DNA from: Reyranella humidisoli
GTDB taxonomy: Bacteria > Pseudomonadota > Alphaproteobacteria > Reyranellales > Reyranellaceae
Direction of reading: 5' to 3'
Assembly (NCBI RefSeq): GCF_019039055.1
Contig: NZ_JAHOPB010000001.1
Location: forward strand, 2,330,001 to 2,394,000
DNA: 64,000 nt
Below, piece by piece: positions 36,528 through 44,585 of this stretch. Below the pieces are notes generated by a model. That model saw only the letters and a list, made by a program, of their open reading frames with translations, did no database searches and was not told where the DNA came from. A program made the translations under genes and the position numbers. Within the stretch, counting starts at the first letter, position 1, and the number at the start of each line of letters is the position of its first letter.

Positions 36528-36606
36528 GCGACCGCGCCTTTACCACCGCTCTGCGGCCGGGGCGAGAGGCACATGGGACACGCGGGCTTGCCGGGCGCGC
36601 GGTCGC
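36528..36606. promoter_or_regulatory. inverted repeat in divergent promoter region
   Basis: GCGACCGCGC (36528-36537) and GCGCGGTCGC (36597-36606) are perfect 10-bp inverted copies 59 bp apart, between the divergent ABC-F (start 36508) and monooxygenase (start 36647) genes. They could be two operator sites for one regulator, or chance in GC-rich DNA. Confidence 0.4.
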
Positions 36607-36646
36607 GTGAAAGCATTTCCGCAAACAAGAACACGGAGGAAGCCTG

Positions 36647-37738
36647 ATGGACGTCGGCATGATGATGGTGTTCACCAGCTACGGCTGGGAGAACTGCTCG
36701 GACCAGCGGGTCTGGGACGAGGAGATCCGGCTGGCCCGCATCGCGGCGGACTCGGGCTTCGACTGCCTCTGGTCGGCCGAGCATCACTTTGCCGACTATT
36801 CGTTCGTTCCCGACAATCTCGCGCTGATGACGCACCTCACGGCGCTCTGCCCGGACATCGATGTGGGCACCGCCGCGGTCATCCTGCCGTGGCACGATCC
36901 GCTGCGCGTCGCCGAAAACGCGGCCGTACTCGACATGCTGAGCAAGGGGCGGTTGCGGCTCGGCATGGGGCGCGGCCTGGCGCGGCGCGAATTCAACGCC
37001 TTTCGGCTGAGCATGGACGAGTCACGCGGCCGCTTCGACGAGGCGGCTCCGATGATCGTCGAAGCGCTCAGGACCGGCTTCATGGAGGGTGACGGCAAGT
37101 ACTACAAGCAGCCGCGTGTCGAGATCAGGCCGCGGCCGCAGCATTCGTTCGACGGGCGCATCTATGCCGTGGCGTCGAGCGAGGATTCGATCGACTCGGC
37201 GGCCAAGCTCGGCGCCCACATGGTGATGTTCGCCGACCGGCCGTGGGAGATGCGCGCCCCGATGATCGAGAAGGGGCGGCAGCTTCATCGCCAGTATCAC
37301 GGCACCGAGCCGCCGACGGTCATGCTGACCGAGTTCTGCGTCTGCGGACCCGATGCCGCGACCATCGAGGACGAAGCGCGGCGCTACCAGGGCAAGTTCG
37401 TCGAGAGCAATTTCCATCACTACGAATTTCTCGGCGAGCACTTCAAGACTGTGAAGGGCTACGACTCCTACCAGCAGAAGGCCGAGATCGCGCGCAAGGG
37501 CGGCCTCGACGGCGCCGTCACGGGCTTCATGCAGGCGGCCTCCTGGGGAACGCCGGACAAGATCCTGCGCGGTCTCGAAGCGCGCCGCGAACTGTTGGGC
37601 GACTTCGAGATGAACGTCGCCTTCCGCTTCGGCGGCACGCCCTACGAGGTGAGCGAGCGCGGGCTGAAACTGTTCGCGAAGGAGGTCCTGCCGGTGGTGA
37701 AGTCGTGGGGCCCGGTCAAGGCGGCGAAGGCGGCCTGA
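36647..37738 (+). CDS. luciferase-like flavin-dependent monooxygenase
   Basis: The 363 aa protein fits the bacterial luciferase-like (LLM) class. Supporting segments are SGFDCLWSAEHHFADYSFVP (residues 26-45), VGTAAVILPWHDPLRVAENA and LGMGRGLARREFNAF. These bind reduced FMN with substrate. A partner flavin reductase is not next to it. GGAGG precedes the ATG. The substrate is unknown. A family A repeat follows. Confidence 0.9.
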   Translation: MDVGMMMVFTSYGWENCSDQRVWDEEIRLARIAADSGFDCLWSAEHHFADYSFVPDNLALMTHLTALCPDIDVGTAAVILPWHDPLRVAENAAVLDMLSKGRLRLGMGRGLARREFNAFRLSMDESRGRFDEAAPMIVEALRTGFMEGDGKYYKQPRVEIRPRPQHSFDGRIYAVASSEDSIDSAAKLGAHMVMFADRPWEMRAPMIEKGRQLHRQYHGTEPPTVMLTEFCVCGPDAATIEDEARRYQGKFVESNFHHYEFLGEHFKTVKGYDSYQQKAEIARKGGLDGAVTGFMQAASWGTPDKILRGLEARRELLGDFEMNVAFRFGGTPYEVSERGLKLFAKEVLPVVKSWGPVKAAKAA

Positions 37739-37748
37739 TCTCATGTTA

Positions 37749-37844
37749 CTCTCCCCCGCTAGGGGGAGAGGCTAGGTGAGGGGGCGGGTCGAAGCACCGC
37801 TGCGCAACCCCCTCACTCAACCTCTCCCCCTAGCGGGGGAGAGG
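37749..37844. repeat. palindromic intergenic repeat, family A copy 2
   Basis: CTCTCCCCCGCTAGGGGGAG is followed by AGGCTAGGTGAGGGGGCG, then AACCCCCTCACTCAACCTCT and CCCCCTAGCGGGGGAGAGG. It is almost identical to 53887-53982. It lies between converging genes, and its right arm encodes the last codons and stop of the following minus-strand gene (37830-37844). Confidence 0.9.
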
Positions 37845-39029
37845 AGTTTGAAGGGTTCCATCTTTCGCGACGATGCGGCCGGATTTGACGACGAGGCTGC
37901 GCTGTTTGCGGGTGGCGACGGCTTCGGCGAGCGTCGTGGCTTCGACCGTGACGAAGTCGGCGGGGCCGCCGGCCTTGAGGCCGTAGTCCGATAGACCGAG
38001 CACGCGCGCCGCGGCGGCGGTTACCATGTCGAAGGCCAGCGCCAGCTCCGCGTCGTGGCGGAAGTTGGCGCGGTAGGCGATCTGCATGGCGCGGTCGAGC
38101 ATGTCGCCGTTGCCGAAGGGCGACCAGGCATCGCGGATATTGTCGGATCCGCCGAACACCTCGACGCCGTGCTCGCGCAGGAGCTTGAGTGGCGGGATGG
38201 TCGCGCCGCCCGGTCCATGGCTCATGATCGCGACGCCGGCGCGGGCCAGCGCGTCGGCAGCGCGCGTCGCGCTGTCGGTCGATACGGAGCCCAGTGCGAA
38301 GGCGTGGCTGACCGCGACCTTGCCCTGCAGGCCCAGCGCTTCGGTGCGCGCGGCGATGGCGAGGATCTGCGCCAGCCCGCCTTCGCCGCCATCGTGCAAG
38401 TGGATGTCGACGCCCGCGCCACGGCGCTGGGCGATGGCGAACACCGCATCGAGATGGGCGTCCAGGTCGCCGTCGATGCCGACCGGGTCGAGTCCGCCCA
38501 CGAGAGCCGCGCCCTGCGCGATCGCTTCGTCGAGAAGCTCCGCCGTGCCAGGCGAGCGCAGGATGCCGCTTTGCGGGAAGGCCACGATCTCGATGGTGAC
38601 GAAGTCGCGGAAATGCTCGCGGATCTTCAGCACCTCATGGAGGTTCCGGAGACCGAGTTGATTGTCGATGTCGACATGGCTGCGCATGTGCAAGGTGCCG
38701 CTGGCCAAGACCTGGCGCACCAGGTTCGAGCCGGTCTCGAATTCCGGCACCGTGCGTGCCGCGCGCACGCGGCGCTCGGCCTCGATACGGTCGGAGACCT
38801 TGTTCCCCGCCGACTGGTTGGGCAGCCAGGGCAGGCCGAGAAGCGTCTTGTCGAGATGGATGTGACCGTCGACCAGCGGCGGCAGGACGAGGGTGCCGCC
38901 GAGATCGACTGTGTCCGAGGCAGCGGCGTGCGCCGCACCCGAAGCCGGGCGGAGGGCGGAAATCCGCCCTCCCTCGACCTCGATGTCATGCCGGCTGCCG
39001 TCGGGCAGCGTGGCGTTGGCGAAGCGCAC
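37830..39029 (-). CDS. amidohydrolase, cytosine deaminase/AtzC-like
   Basis: The 399 aa metal-dependent hydrolase has the H56-x-H58 motif (VDGHIHLDKT), a His in VDIHLHDGG, VSHAFALG and the catalytic Asp in FGGSDNIRDAW. This is the cytosine deaminase/N-isopropylammelide hydrolase subgroup, where LDKT is characteristic. Start is a GTG at 39029, 12 bp after the HpaI aldolase stop. Its final residues PLPR and stop codon come from the family A repeat. It may deaminate a cyclic amide or triazine-like compound. Confidence 0.82.
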   Translation of the reverse strand: MRFANATLPDGSRHDIEVEGGRISALRPASGAAHAAASDTVDLGGTLVLPPLVDGHIHLDKTLLGLPWLPNQSAGNKVSDRIEAERRVRAARTVPEFETGSNLVRQVLASGTLHMRSHVDIDNQLGLRNLHEVLKIREHFRDFVTIEIVAFPQSGILRSPGTAELLDEAIAQGAALVGGLDPVGIDGDLDAHLDAVFAIAQRRGAGVDIHLHDGGEGGLAQILAIAARTEALGLQGKVAVSHAFALGSVSTDSATRAADALARAGVAIMSHGPGGATIPPLKLLREHGVEVFGGSDNIRDAWSPFGNGDMLDRAMQIAYRANFRHDAELALAFDMVTAAAARVLGLSDYGLKAGGPADFVTVEATTLAEAVATRKQRSLVVKSGRIVAKDGTLQTPLPR

Positions 39030-39041
39030 GTCCTGGCTCGC

Positions 39042-39824
39042 TTACTTCGCGGCCGTCGGGCCGCCTTCCTTGCGCGTCTGGGCGACCGCTTCGCGGGCGG
39101 CCTTGGCCATCAGGCCGGCATCGTTGGCGATGGTGACGAGCTGGAAACCCTTGTGGACCATCTTCGCGGCGTAGCTGCCGGTGCCGTTGTGCAGGCCGGC
39201 GAACTGGCCACGCTTCTTGGTGGCGGCGAGCAGCTTGTCGTAGATCGCCAGGATCTGCGGCTCCTCGCGGTCGAGCATCGGCTTCATGCCGAGCGACAGG
39301 CCGAGATCGGACGGTCCGATGTAGATGCCGCTGACGCCCGGCACGTCGAGGATGGCGTCGATATTGTCGATCGCTTCCTGCGTCTCGATCATCGGGATGA
39401 TCAGTACCTCGTCGTTGGCCATCGCCTGGTAGGGCGTCGCCTCGCCATAGGCGCCGGCGCGGATCGGGCCGTTGGAGCGCTTGCCCTTCGGCGGATAGAG
39501 CGCATAGGAAACCAGCGCCTTGGCTTCGGCCGCCGTGTTCACCATCGGGCAGATGACGCCCCAGGCGCCGCCGTCGAGCACCTTGCCGACGATGCCGGGC
39601 TCGTTCCACGGCACGCGCACCAGCGGTGTGATCGGATGCTTGTCCATTGCCTGGAAGCAGCGGACCATCGAGAGGTAGTCCTGCACGCCATGCTGCATGT
39701 CGACGGTGACGCTGTCCCAGCCGCACTGCGCCATGGTCTCGGCGGCGAAGCCGTCGGGGATCGCCAGCCATCCATTGACGCAGGCCTTGCCGGCCTGCAG
39801 CCGCTTCTTCAGCATGTTCGACAT
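39042..39824 (-). CDS. HpcH/HpaI aldolase
   Basis: The 260 aa class II aldolase matches E. coli HpaI at the catalytic positions by number: H45 (VDMQHG), R70 (LVRVPWNEP) and D84 (VLDGGAWG). The metal ligands fall in IPMIETQEA and IYIGPSDLGLSLG. It cleaves 4-hydroxy-2-oxo acids, releasing pyruvate plus an aldehyde. AGGAAACG precedes the ATG. The downstream amidohydrolase is probably co-transcribed; an aldose epimerase operon diverges from it. Confidence 0.93.
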   Translation of the reverse strand: MSNMLKKRLQAGKACVNGWLAIPDGFAAETMAQCGWDSVTVDMQHGVQDYLSMVRCFQAMDKHPITPLVRVPWNEPGIVGKVLDGGAWGVICPMVNTAAEAKALVSYALYPPKGKRSNGPIRAGAYGEATPYQAMANDEVLIIPMIETQEAIDNIDAILDVPGVSGIYIGPSDLGLSLGMKPMLDREEPQILAIYDKLLAATKKRGQFAGLHNGTGSYAAKMVHKGFQLVTIANDAGLMAKAAREAVAQTRKEGGPTAAK

Positions 39825-39881
39825 CGATGCGTTTCCTCGTAATTTGAGAGCGCGCGAGTTTACACAGCGACGGGGGATTGC

Positions 39882-40748
39882 GTGACGCTTTTGTCGCTGC
39901 GGGCCGGCCGGCTGGCCGTCGATCTGGCGCCGGACGCCGGCGGTTCGATCGCCCGCTTCGCCCTCGATGGCATCGGTGATCTGTTGCGCCCTGCGTCGGA
40001 CGCCGCGCTGGCGTCCGGCACGGGTAAGGACACGGCCTGTTATCCGCTGGTGCCGTTTTCCAACCGCATCGCGAACGGTCGTCTCGCTTTCGGCGGCGAG
40101 ATTTTTCACCTCGAACCCAACTGGCCCGGCGTGCGCCATCCGATGCACGGCGACGGCTGGGCGCATGCCTGGGACGTGGTGCGCCAGGACCGCACTTCGG
40201 CCGAGCTGGTCTATCTGCAGGAGGCGGGCGCCGGCGCTGCCGGCTGGCCCTTCCGCTATCGGGCTCGACAGACTTTCGCGCTCGACGAGGTGAGCCTCAC
40301 GATCGGCATCTCGATTGAGAACCTCGAGGATCGGGAAGTACCGGCCGGGCTGGGACTGCATCCCTTCTTCGTGAGCGAGGCCGACACCGAACTGGCCTGC
40401 CGGCTCGGCGGTGTCTGGCACACCGACGCCGAAATCCTGCCGGTGCAGCATGTGCCCGTGCCGCGGGAATGGGACTTCTCGCATTCGCGCCCCGTCGAAG
40501 GGATGGGTCTCGATCATTGCTTCGACGGATGGGATGGCGATGCCACCGTTACCTGGCCGAGCCGCGGCCTCCGGCTCACCCTCTCAGCGACGGAAGCATT
40601 TCGTCATCTGGTGATCTATGTTCCCGGCGGCCAACGGTACTTTTGTGCCGAGCCGGTCAGTCACGCCAACGGTGCGGTCGGGCAGAGCCTGCTGGCCGCC
40701 GGTGCGACCCTCGCCGGCGAGGTCTCGTTTTGCGTGAGCAGGATCTAG
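39882..40748 (+). CDS. aldose 1-epimerase
   Basis: The 288 aa protein resembles galactose mutarotases. The catalytic His pair is in MHGDGWAHAW and LGLHPFF, and the catalytic Glu in CAEPVSHANGA. It interconverts alpha and beta sugar anomers. GTG start at 39882 with CGGGGGA upstream. The SDR gene follows after 10 bp, consistent with supplying the anomer for sugar 1-oxidation. Confidence 0.9.
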   Translation: MTLLSLRAGRLAVDLAPDAGGSIARFALDGIGDLLRPASDAALASGTGKDTACYPLVPFSNRIANGRLAFGGEIFHLEPNWPGVRHPMHGDGWAHAWDVVRQDRTSAELVYLQEAGAGAAGWPFRYRARQTFALDEVSLTIGISIENLEDREVPAGLGLHPFFVSEADTELACRLGGVWHTDAEILPVQHVPVPREWDFSHSRPVEGMGLDHCFDGWDGDATVTWPSRGLRLTLSATEAFRHLVIYVPGGQRYFCAEPVSHANGAVGQSLLAAGATLAGEVSFCVSRI

Positions 40749-40758
40749 AAGGAAATCC

Positions 40759-41526
40759 ATGTCCTCATTCGCCTCCTATCCCAGCCTCTCGGGGCGGACC
40801 GTTTTCGTTTCCGGTGGCGGCTCCGGCATCGGCGCCTCGATTGTCGAACACTTCGCCGAGCAGGGCGCCAGGGTGGGCTTCGTCGACATCGACGAAGCGG
40901 CCTCCCGGGCGCTGGTCGATAAGATCGAGGCCCGTCGTCTCGCCGTGCCGCTGTTCGTCCCCTGCGACATCCGCGATATCGCGGCCTATCAGAGGGCCAT
41001 CGAGGGCGTGGTGGCAAAGCTCGGGACCATCACGGTGCTGGTGAACAACGCGGCGCGCGACGACCGCCACACGCTGGACCAGGTGACTCCCGACTTCTGG
41101 GACGAGCGCATCGCGGTCAATCTGCGCCACGCCTACTTCGCGATCCAGACGGTGGCGCCGGCCATGAAGAGGGCGGGCGGCGGCTCGATCGTGAACTTCA
41201 GCTCGGTCAGCTACCACACAATGACGCCCAATCTTTCCGTCTACCAGGCGGCCAAGGCGGCGGTGATCGGCATGACGCGCGGTCTGGCGCGTGACCTGGG
41301 TGGCGACGGCATCCGCCTCAACGCGGTAACGCCCGGCTGGATCATGACGCAGCGGCAGATCGATCTCTGGGTCACGCCCGAGGCCAAGGCGGCGCAGCTC
41401 AATGCGCAATGTCTCAAGGAGCTTCTCCATGCTCCCGACATCGCGCGCATGGTGCTGTGGCTGGCGTCCGACGACAGCCGGCTGGTCACGGCGCAAAATT
41501 TCATCGTCGACGGAGGCCGCATTTGA
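40759..41526 (+). CDS. SDR family oxidoreductase, likely sugar dehydrogenase
   Basis: The 255 aa protein has SGGGSGIG (NAD(P) binding), DID, NNAA, catalytic Ser in NFSSVS, YQAAK (Tyr-Lys) and TPGWIMTQRQ. Sequence context (aldose epimerase directly before) suggests oxidation of an aldose at C1, as in xylose or glucose 1-dehydrogenases. The last base of its TGA overlaps the next gene, which starts TTGA. Confidence 0.9.
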   Translation: MSSFASYPSLSGRTVFVSGGGSGIGASIVEHFAEQGARVGFVDIDEAASRALVDKIEARRLAVPLFVPCDIRDIAAYQRAIEGVVAKLGTITVLVNNAARDDRHTLDQVTPDFWDERIAVNLRHAYFAIQTVAPAMKRAGGGSIVNFSSVSYHTMTPNLSVYQAAKAAVIGMTRGLARDLGGDGIRLNAVTPGWIMTQRQIDLWVTPEAKAAQLNAQCLKELLHAPDIARMVLWLASDDSRLVTAQNFIVDGGRI

Positions 41527-42206
41527 GCGCAGCCGCCATCGCCTCGCTGCCGAGGCGCTTCTTCCACGGCTGGCTCCGGGTGATCCGGCACATGCTGCCG
41601 CCGACGCTCTATTTCTTCACCGCCTTCAACCTCATCGTCTTCACGACGAACCTCCTGGCCCACGACTACTGGTTCAATCTGACGGGCTTCATGCTGGCCA
41701 GCACCACGGCGCTGATCGTGGGCAAGGTGGTGCTGGTCGTCGATAAGGTCCGCATCATCGACAAGTTCCGGGGTGCGCCGCTCATCCAGCCCATCCTCTA
41801 CAAGACCGTGTTCTACGGCGTCATCGTCACGATCGTGCGCTACGTCGAGAAGATGCTGCACTTCATTTTCGACGCGCGCGGCTTCGATGCCGCAGCCCAG
41901 GCGGCCGTCCTCGATTTCAGCTGGCATCGTTTCGTCGCCGTGCAGGTCTGGATCTTCGTCTGCTTCCTGATCTACGTGACCGCAAGCGAACTGAATGCGC
42001 TGGTGGGCGACGGCCAGCTCCGGCGTCTCTTCTTCCATCACCGCTCCTCGGAGTATCGCCTGACCCGCCGCCAGCACATCCGTGCGCTGATGGAGATCAG
42101 CCGGCTTGCCCGCGACACGCCGCACGAACAGCTGCTCGACCCGGCAACGCCGCAGGGCAGCCGCCTGGTGGCGCTGGTCGACCGGCTGAGGCGGCGCGAC
42201 GCCTGA
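41523..42206 (+). CDS. uncharacterised multi-pass membrane protein, TTG start
   Basis: The 227 aa protein has about three to four hydrophobic helices (around residues 25-55, 60-80, 92-115 and 140-165) and a charged Arg-rich C-terminal part. The start is a TTG at 41523, overlapping the SDR stop codon (TTGA); GGAGG six bases before it supports that choice. I do not recognise the family. It sits in the sugar module with a DUF3592-like protein after it. Confidence 0.7.
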   Translation: MSAAAIASLPRRFFHGWLRVIRHMLPPTLYFFTAFNLIVFTTNLLAHDYWFNLTGFMLASTTALIVGKVVLVVDKVRIIDKFRGAPLIQPILYKTVFYGVIVTIVRYVEKMLHFIFDARGFDAAAQAAVLDFSWHRFVAVQVWIFVCFLIYVTASELNALVGDGQLRRLFFHHRSSEYRLTRRQHIRALMEISRLARDTPHEQLLDPATPQGSRLVALVDRLRRRDA

Positions 42207-42221
42207 ACGGTCGCATGGCCA

Positions 42222-43118
42222 ATGTCTGTCGATAGGAACTGGCGCTGGATCGCCTGGCTGATCCTCGGGATCGGCGGGCTGATCGCGGCTGGCGGCGTGC
42301 TGATGGGACTCGGCAATCTGCGCCACGTTCTCTATGGCGAGCGGGCCGAGGGCGTCGTCACCGAGATCGTGCGCGAGGGCGACATGTATGCGCCGGTCGT
42401 GCGGTTCCGGCTGCCCCAGGGTGGGCCCATGGGGGTGCGTGACCTCGCCAGCAGCGCGCCGGACTTCGCCGTGGGCGATGCCGTCACTGTCCTCTACCTG
42501 CCCGAGACGCCCGCAGACTTTCGCCTCGATACGTTCGACCGGCTCTGGCTCGTGCCCCTCCTGCTCGCGGGCTTCGGAGGGTTCTGGCTGATGTTCGGGG
42601 CCATCGCCTGGGCGTTGTCCAACGATGCCGATCTCGCGGTCGTGGGCGAGCACGCCTTTACCGTGATTTCGGTGGTGGCGCTGCTGATCGGCGTGTTCGC
42701 GCTCTGGAGCGCCGTCGACCTCTATGCCAGCGGAGGCCGCGCCCGCGGCAAGGTGCTGGAGATCCGCGAAAGCCGTTCGATCGTGACGGAGGAAGTGACG
42801 ACACCTGGCGGTCGCGAGGTCCGTCGCGACGTCGAGCGCATCTCCTACGCCCCCATCGTGCGCTTCACCACGCCGGAGGGCCGCGAGATCGAATTCCATG
42901 GCCGCGGCGGCAGCGGCACGTCGTTCGTTGCGGGCGAAGTCGTCAACGTCGTCTACGACCGCAACCAGCCGAGCCGCGCCCGCATCCTGTCGTTCGTCGA
43001 TCTGTGGCTGCCGGCGGCCGTCGCCTTCGCGGTGTCGCTGCTGTTCGGGGGCGCCGTGCGCCTGTCGCGCCGGAGCCGGACGGGCGTTACAAACCGGTCC
43101 GCTCGATCCACGCGCTGA
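42222..43118 (+). CDS. membrane protein with duplicated DUF3592-like unit
   Basis: The 298 aa protein has four hydrophobic segments and two similar units. Unit 1 has RAEGVVTEIVREGDMYAPVV, FAVGDAVTVLYLPETP, and FDRLWLVPLL. Unit 2 has RARGKVLEIRE, ISYAPIVRFTTPEGREIEFH, FVAGEVVNVVYDRNQP, and FVDLWLPAAV. The pattern (membrane pair, beta-rich domain, membrane) is repeated. DUF3592 proteins have no assigned function. Its last 32 bases overlap the convergent hydrolase gene. Confidence 0.75.
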   Translation: MSVDRNWRWIAWLILGIGGLIAAGGVLMGLGNLRHVLYGERAEGVVTEIVREGDMYAPVVRFRLPQGGPMGVRDLASSAPDFAVGDAVTVLYLPETPADFRLDTFDRLWLVPLLLAGFGGFWLMFGAIAWALSNDADLAVVGEHAFTVISVVALLIGVFALWSAVDLYASGGRARGKVLEIRESRSIVTEEVTTPGGREVRRDVERISYAPIVRFTTPEGREIEFHGRGGSGTSFVAGEVVNVVYDRNQPSRARILSFVDLWLPAAVAFAVSLLFGGAVRLSRRSRTGVTNRSARSTR

Positions 43119-43779
43119 GTAGCCTGGAAAGCTCGTATGGTTTTTCGAGGGGGGCCATGTGGCCGCAGTCCTCGAGGATGCTGAAGCTCGAGTGGGGCAG
43201 TGCCTGCGCCATGCGCTCGGTCTCGGTGAAGGTGCGCAGCCGGTCCTGGCGGCAGGCGACCACCAGCGAGGGGCAGGCGATGCGTTCGAGATCGGCATAG
43301 CCGTCGCGGCGCACCAGGGCGGCCTGGCGCTTGCGCACCTCGGGGCCAAGTCGGCGCTGCATACCGCGCAGCCGGTCGAGCAGCACCGGATCGGTGTCGC
43401 GGTCGGGATGCAGGCCCATCGCGTTGGAGGCGGCGCCGGCGGCGCGGGGTGGCCGGTCGCCCGGCCGATAGCCCGACTGGCGGCGTGCGCGCTCCTCGTC
43501 GGAATAGCCGCGCGCGGAAGAGGCGACGAAGGCCACGCCCGTCACGCGCTCCGGCGCCATCAGCGTGAGCACGCGTGCCACGAAGCCACCCATCGAGAAG
43601 CCGATCAGCACGAAACGCTCGGGCGCCTCGGCCAGCACGCGCCGGGCCATGCCCTCGAGCGAATCGTCTTCATAGACGTTGCCGAAACGAAGGGTGCCGA
43701 GTGTTTCGAGATCGGGGACCATGTCGGTCCACAGATCGGCGTCGCACATGAAGCCGGGGAGCAGGACGAGGGAACGCAC
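43087..43779 (-). CDS. alpha/beta hydrolase
   Basis: The 230 aa protein begins MRSLVLLPGFMCDADLW. The nucleophile is S62 in GFSMGG, and the catalytic His lies in LEDCGHMAPLEKP. Length and pattern resemble small esterases or MhpC-like hydrolases. The GTG start at 43779 has no obvious ribosome binding site. It is the last gene of a minus-strand cluster that starts with the MgtC/DUF4010 gene; 19 bp separates it from the isochorismatase gene. Confidence 0.85.
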   Translation of the reverse strand: MRSLVLLPGFMCDADLWTDMVPDLETLGTLRFGNVYEDDSLEGMARRVLAEAPERFVLIGFSMGGFVARVLTLMAPERVTGVAFVASSARGYSDEERARRQSGYRPGDRPPRAAGAASNAMGLHPDRDTDPVLLDRLRGMQRRLGPEVRKRQAALVRRDGYADLERIACPSLVVACRQDRLRTFTETERMAQALPHSSFSILEDCGHMAPLEKPYELSRLLSAWIERTGL

Positions 43780-43798
43780 GCGGGATGACTTCTCGGAG

Positions 43799-44572
43799 TT
43801 ACTTCTTGAGGGCTTTCAGGATCTTCTTCGAATCAGTGACAAAGCCGAAGCACTTCTTCACGTTCCATACCGTGGACTCGCGGCAGAAATCCGGCGAGGT
43901 GGTGCCGCAGCAATCCTCCACCAGCACGCAGCCGTAACCCAGGAAGTTGGCGTCAGTCAGCGAGTGCAACACGCACTGGTCGGTATTCACGCCCGCGAAC
44001 AGGACGGTGCGGATGTCGAGGTTGCGCAGGATGCTGTCGAGCGGCGTGTCCCAGAAGCCGCTGATGCGGTACTTGTCGACTTTTATGTCCATCGGATCCG
44101 GTGCGAGCTCGTCGACCACCGCTGCGGCCCACGAATCCTTCTGCAGCACTGGCGCGCCACTGCCCGGCAGCGGATCGCCCAGCCCGATCCCCGTGCCTGA
44201 GTTCTTGTAGAGATGGATCTGGTTGGGCGGCATGTTGGCGAGGTCTGGCCGGTTGCCCCAGTTCAACCAGATCACGGGAACCTGGGCTTTTCGCAGCGCC
44301 GGCAACAGCTTCTGCAATGGCGCGATCGGCAGACGGTCCGGCGTGTAGTCGGCGCCGAGATGATCGACCCAGCCGCCCTCGGCACAGAAGTCGTTCTGCA
44401 TGTCGACGACGATGATGGCCGTGCGCTTCAGGTCGATGGTGACGTCCTGCGGCGCGGCCGCGATCTTGAGTGGTCGGGGCCTCGCCGGCGTCGTCGCCAT
44501 GTCGACATGGCGGGTGCTGGCGCGCCATTTATGGCCGGCGCGCGGGGCGCCGAGCGGGTTCATCTTCGTCAT
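43799..44572 (-). CDS. isochorismatase-like cysteine hydrolase
   Basis: The 257 aa protein has the catalytic triad D57 (VVDMQNDF), K167 (VDKYRISGF) and C200 (GVNTDQC), with spacings that match RutB-type enzymes. CAEGGWVDHLGADY and RPDLANMPPNQ resemble biuret/ureidoacrylate hydrolases. This suggests hydrolysis of a carbamoyl or amide compound; the exact substrate is not known. Gap to the patatin gene is 13 bp, so they share an operon. Confidence 0.87.
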   Translation of the reverse strand: MTKMNPLGAPRAGHKWRASTRHVDMATTPARPRPLKIAAAPQDVTIDLKRTAIIVVDMQNDFCAEGGWVDHLGADYTPDRLPIAPLQKLLPALRKAQVPVIWLNWGNRPDLANMPPNQIHLYKNSGTGIGLGDPLPGSGAPVLQKDSWAAAVVDELAPDPMDIKVDKYRISGFWDTPLDSILRNLDIRTVLFAGVNTDQCVLHSLTDANFLGYGCVLVEDCCGTTSPDFCRESTVWNVKKCFGFVTDSKKILKALKK

Positions 44573-44585
44573 CGGGGCATGCTCT

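Noticed and set aside
41241..43349. 702-codon open frame on the minus strand
   Set aside because: It spans SDR, membrane protein and DUF3592 genes that have proper starts and motifs. The translation is low-complexity and charged.
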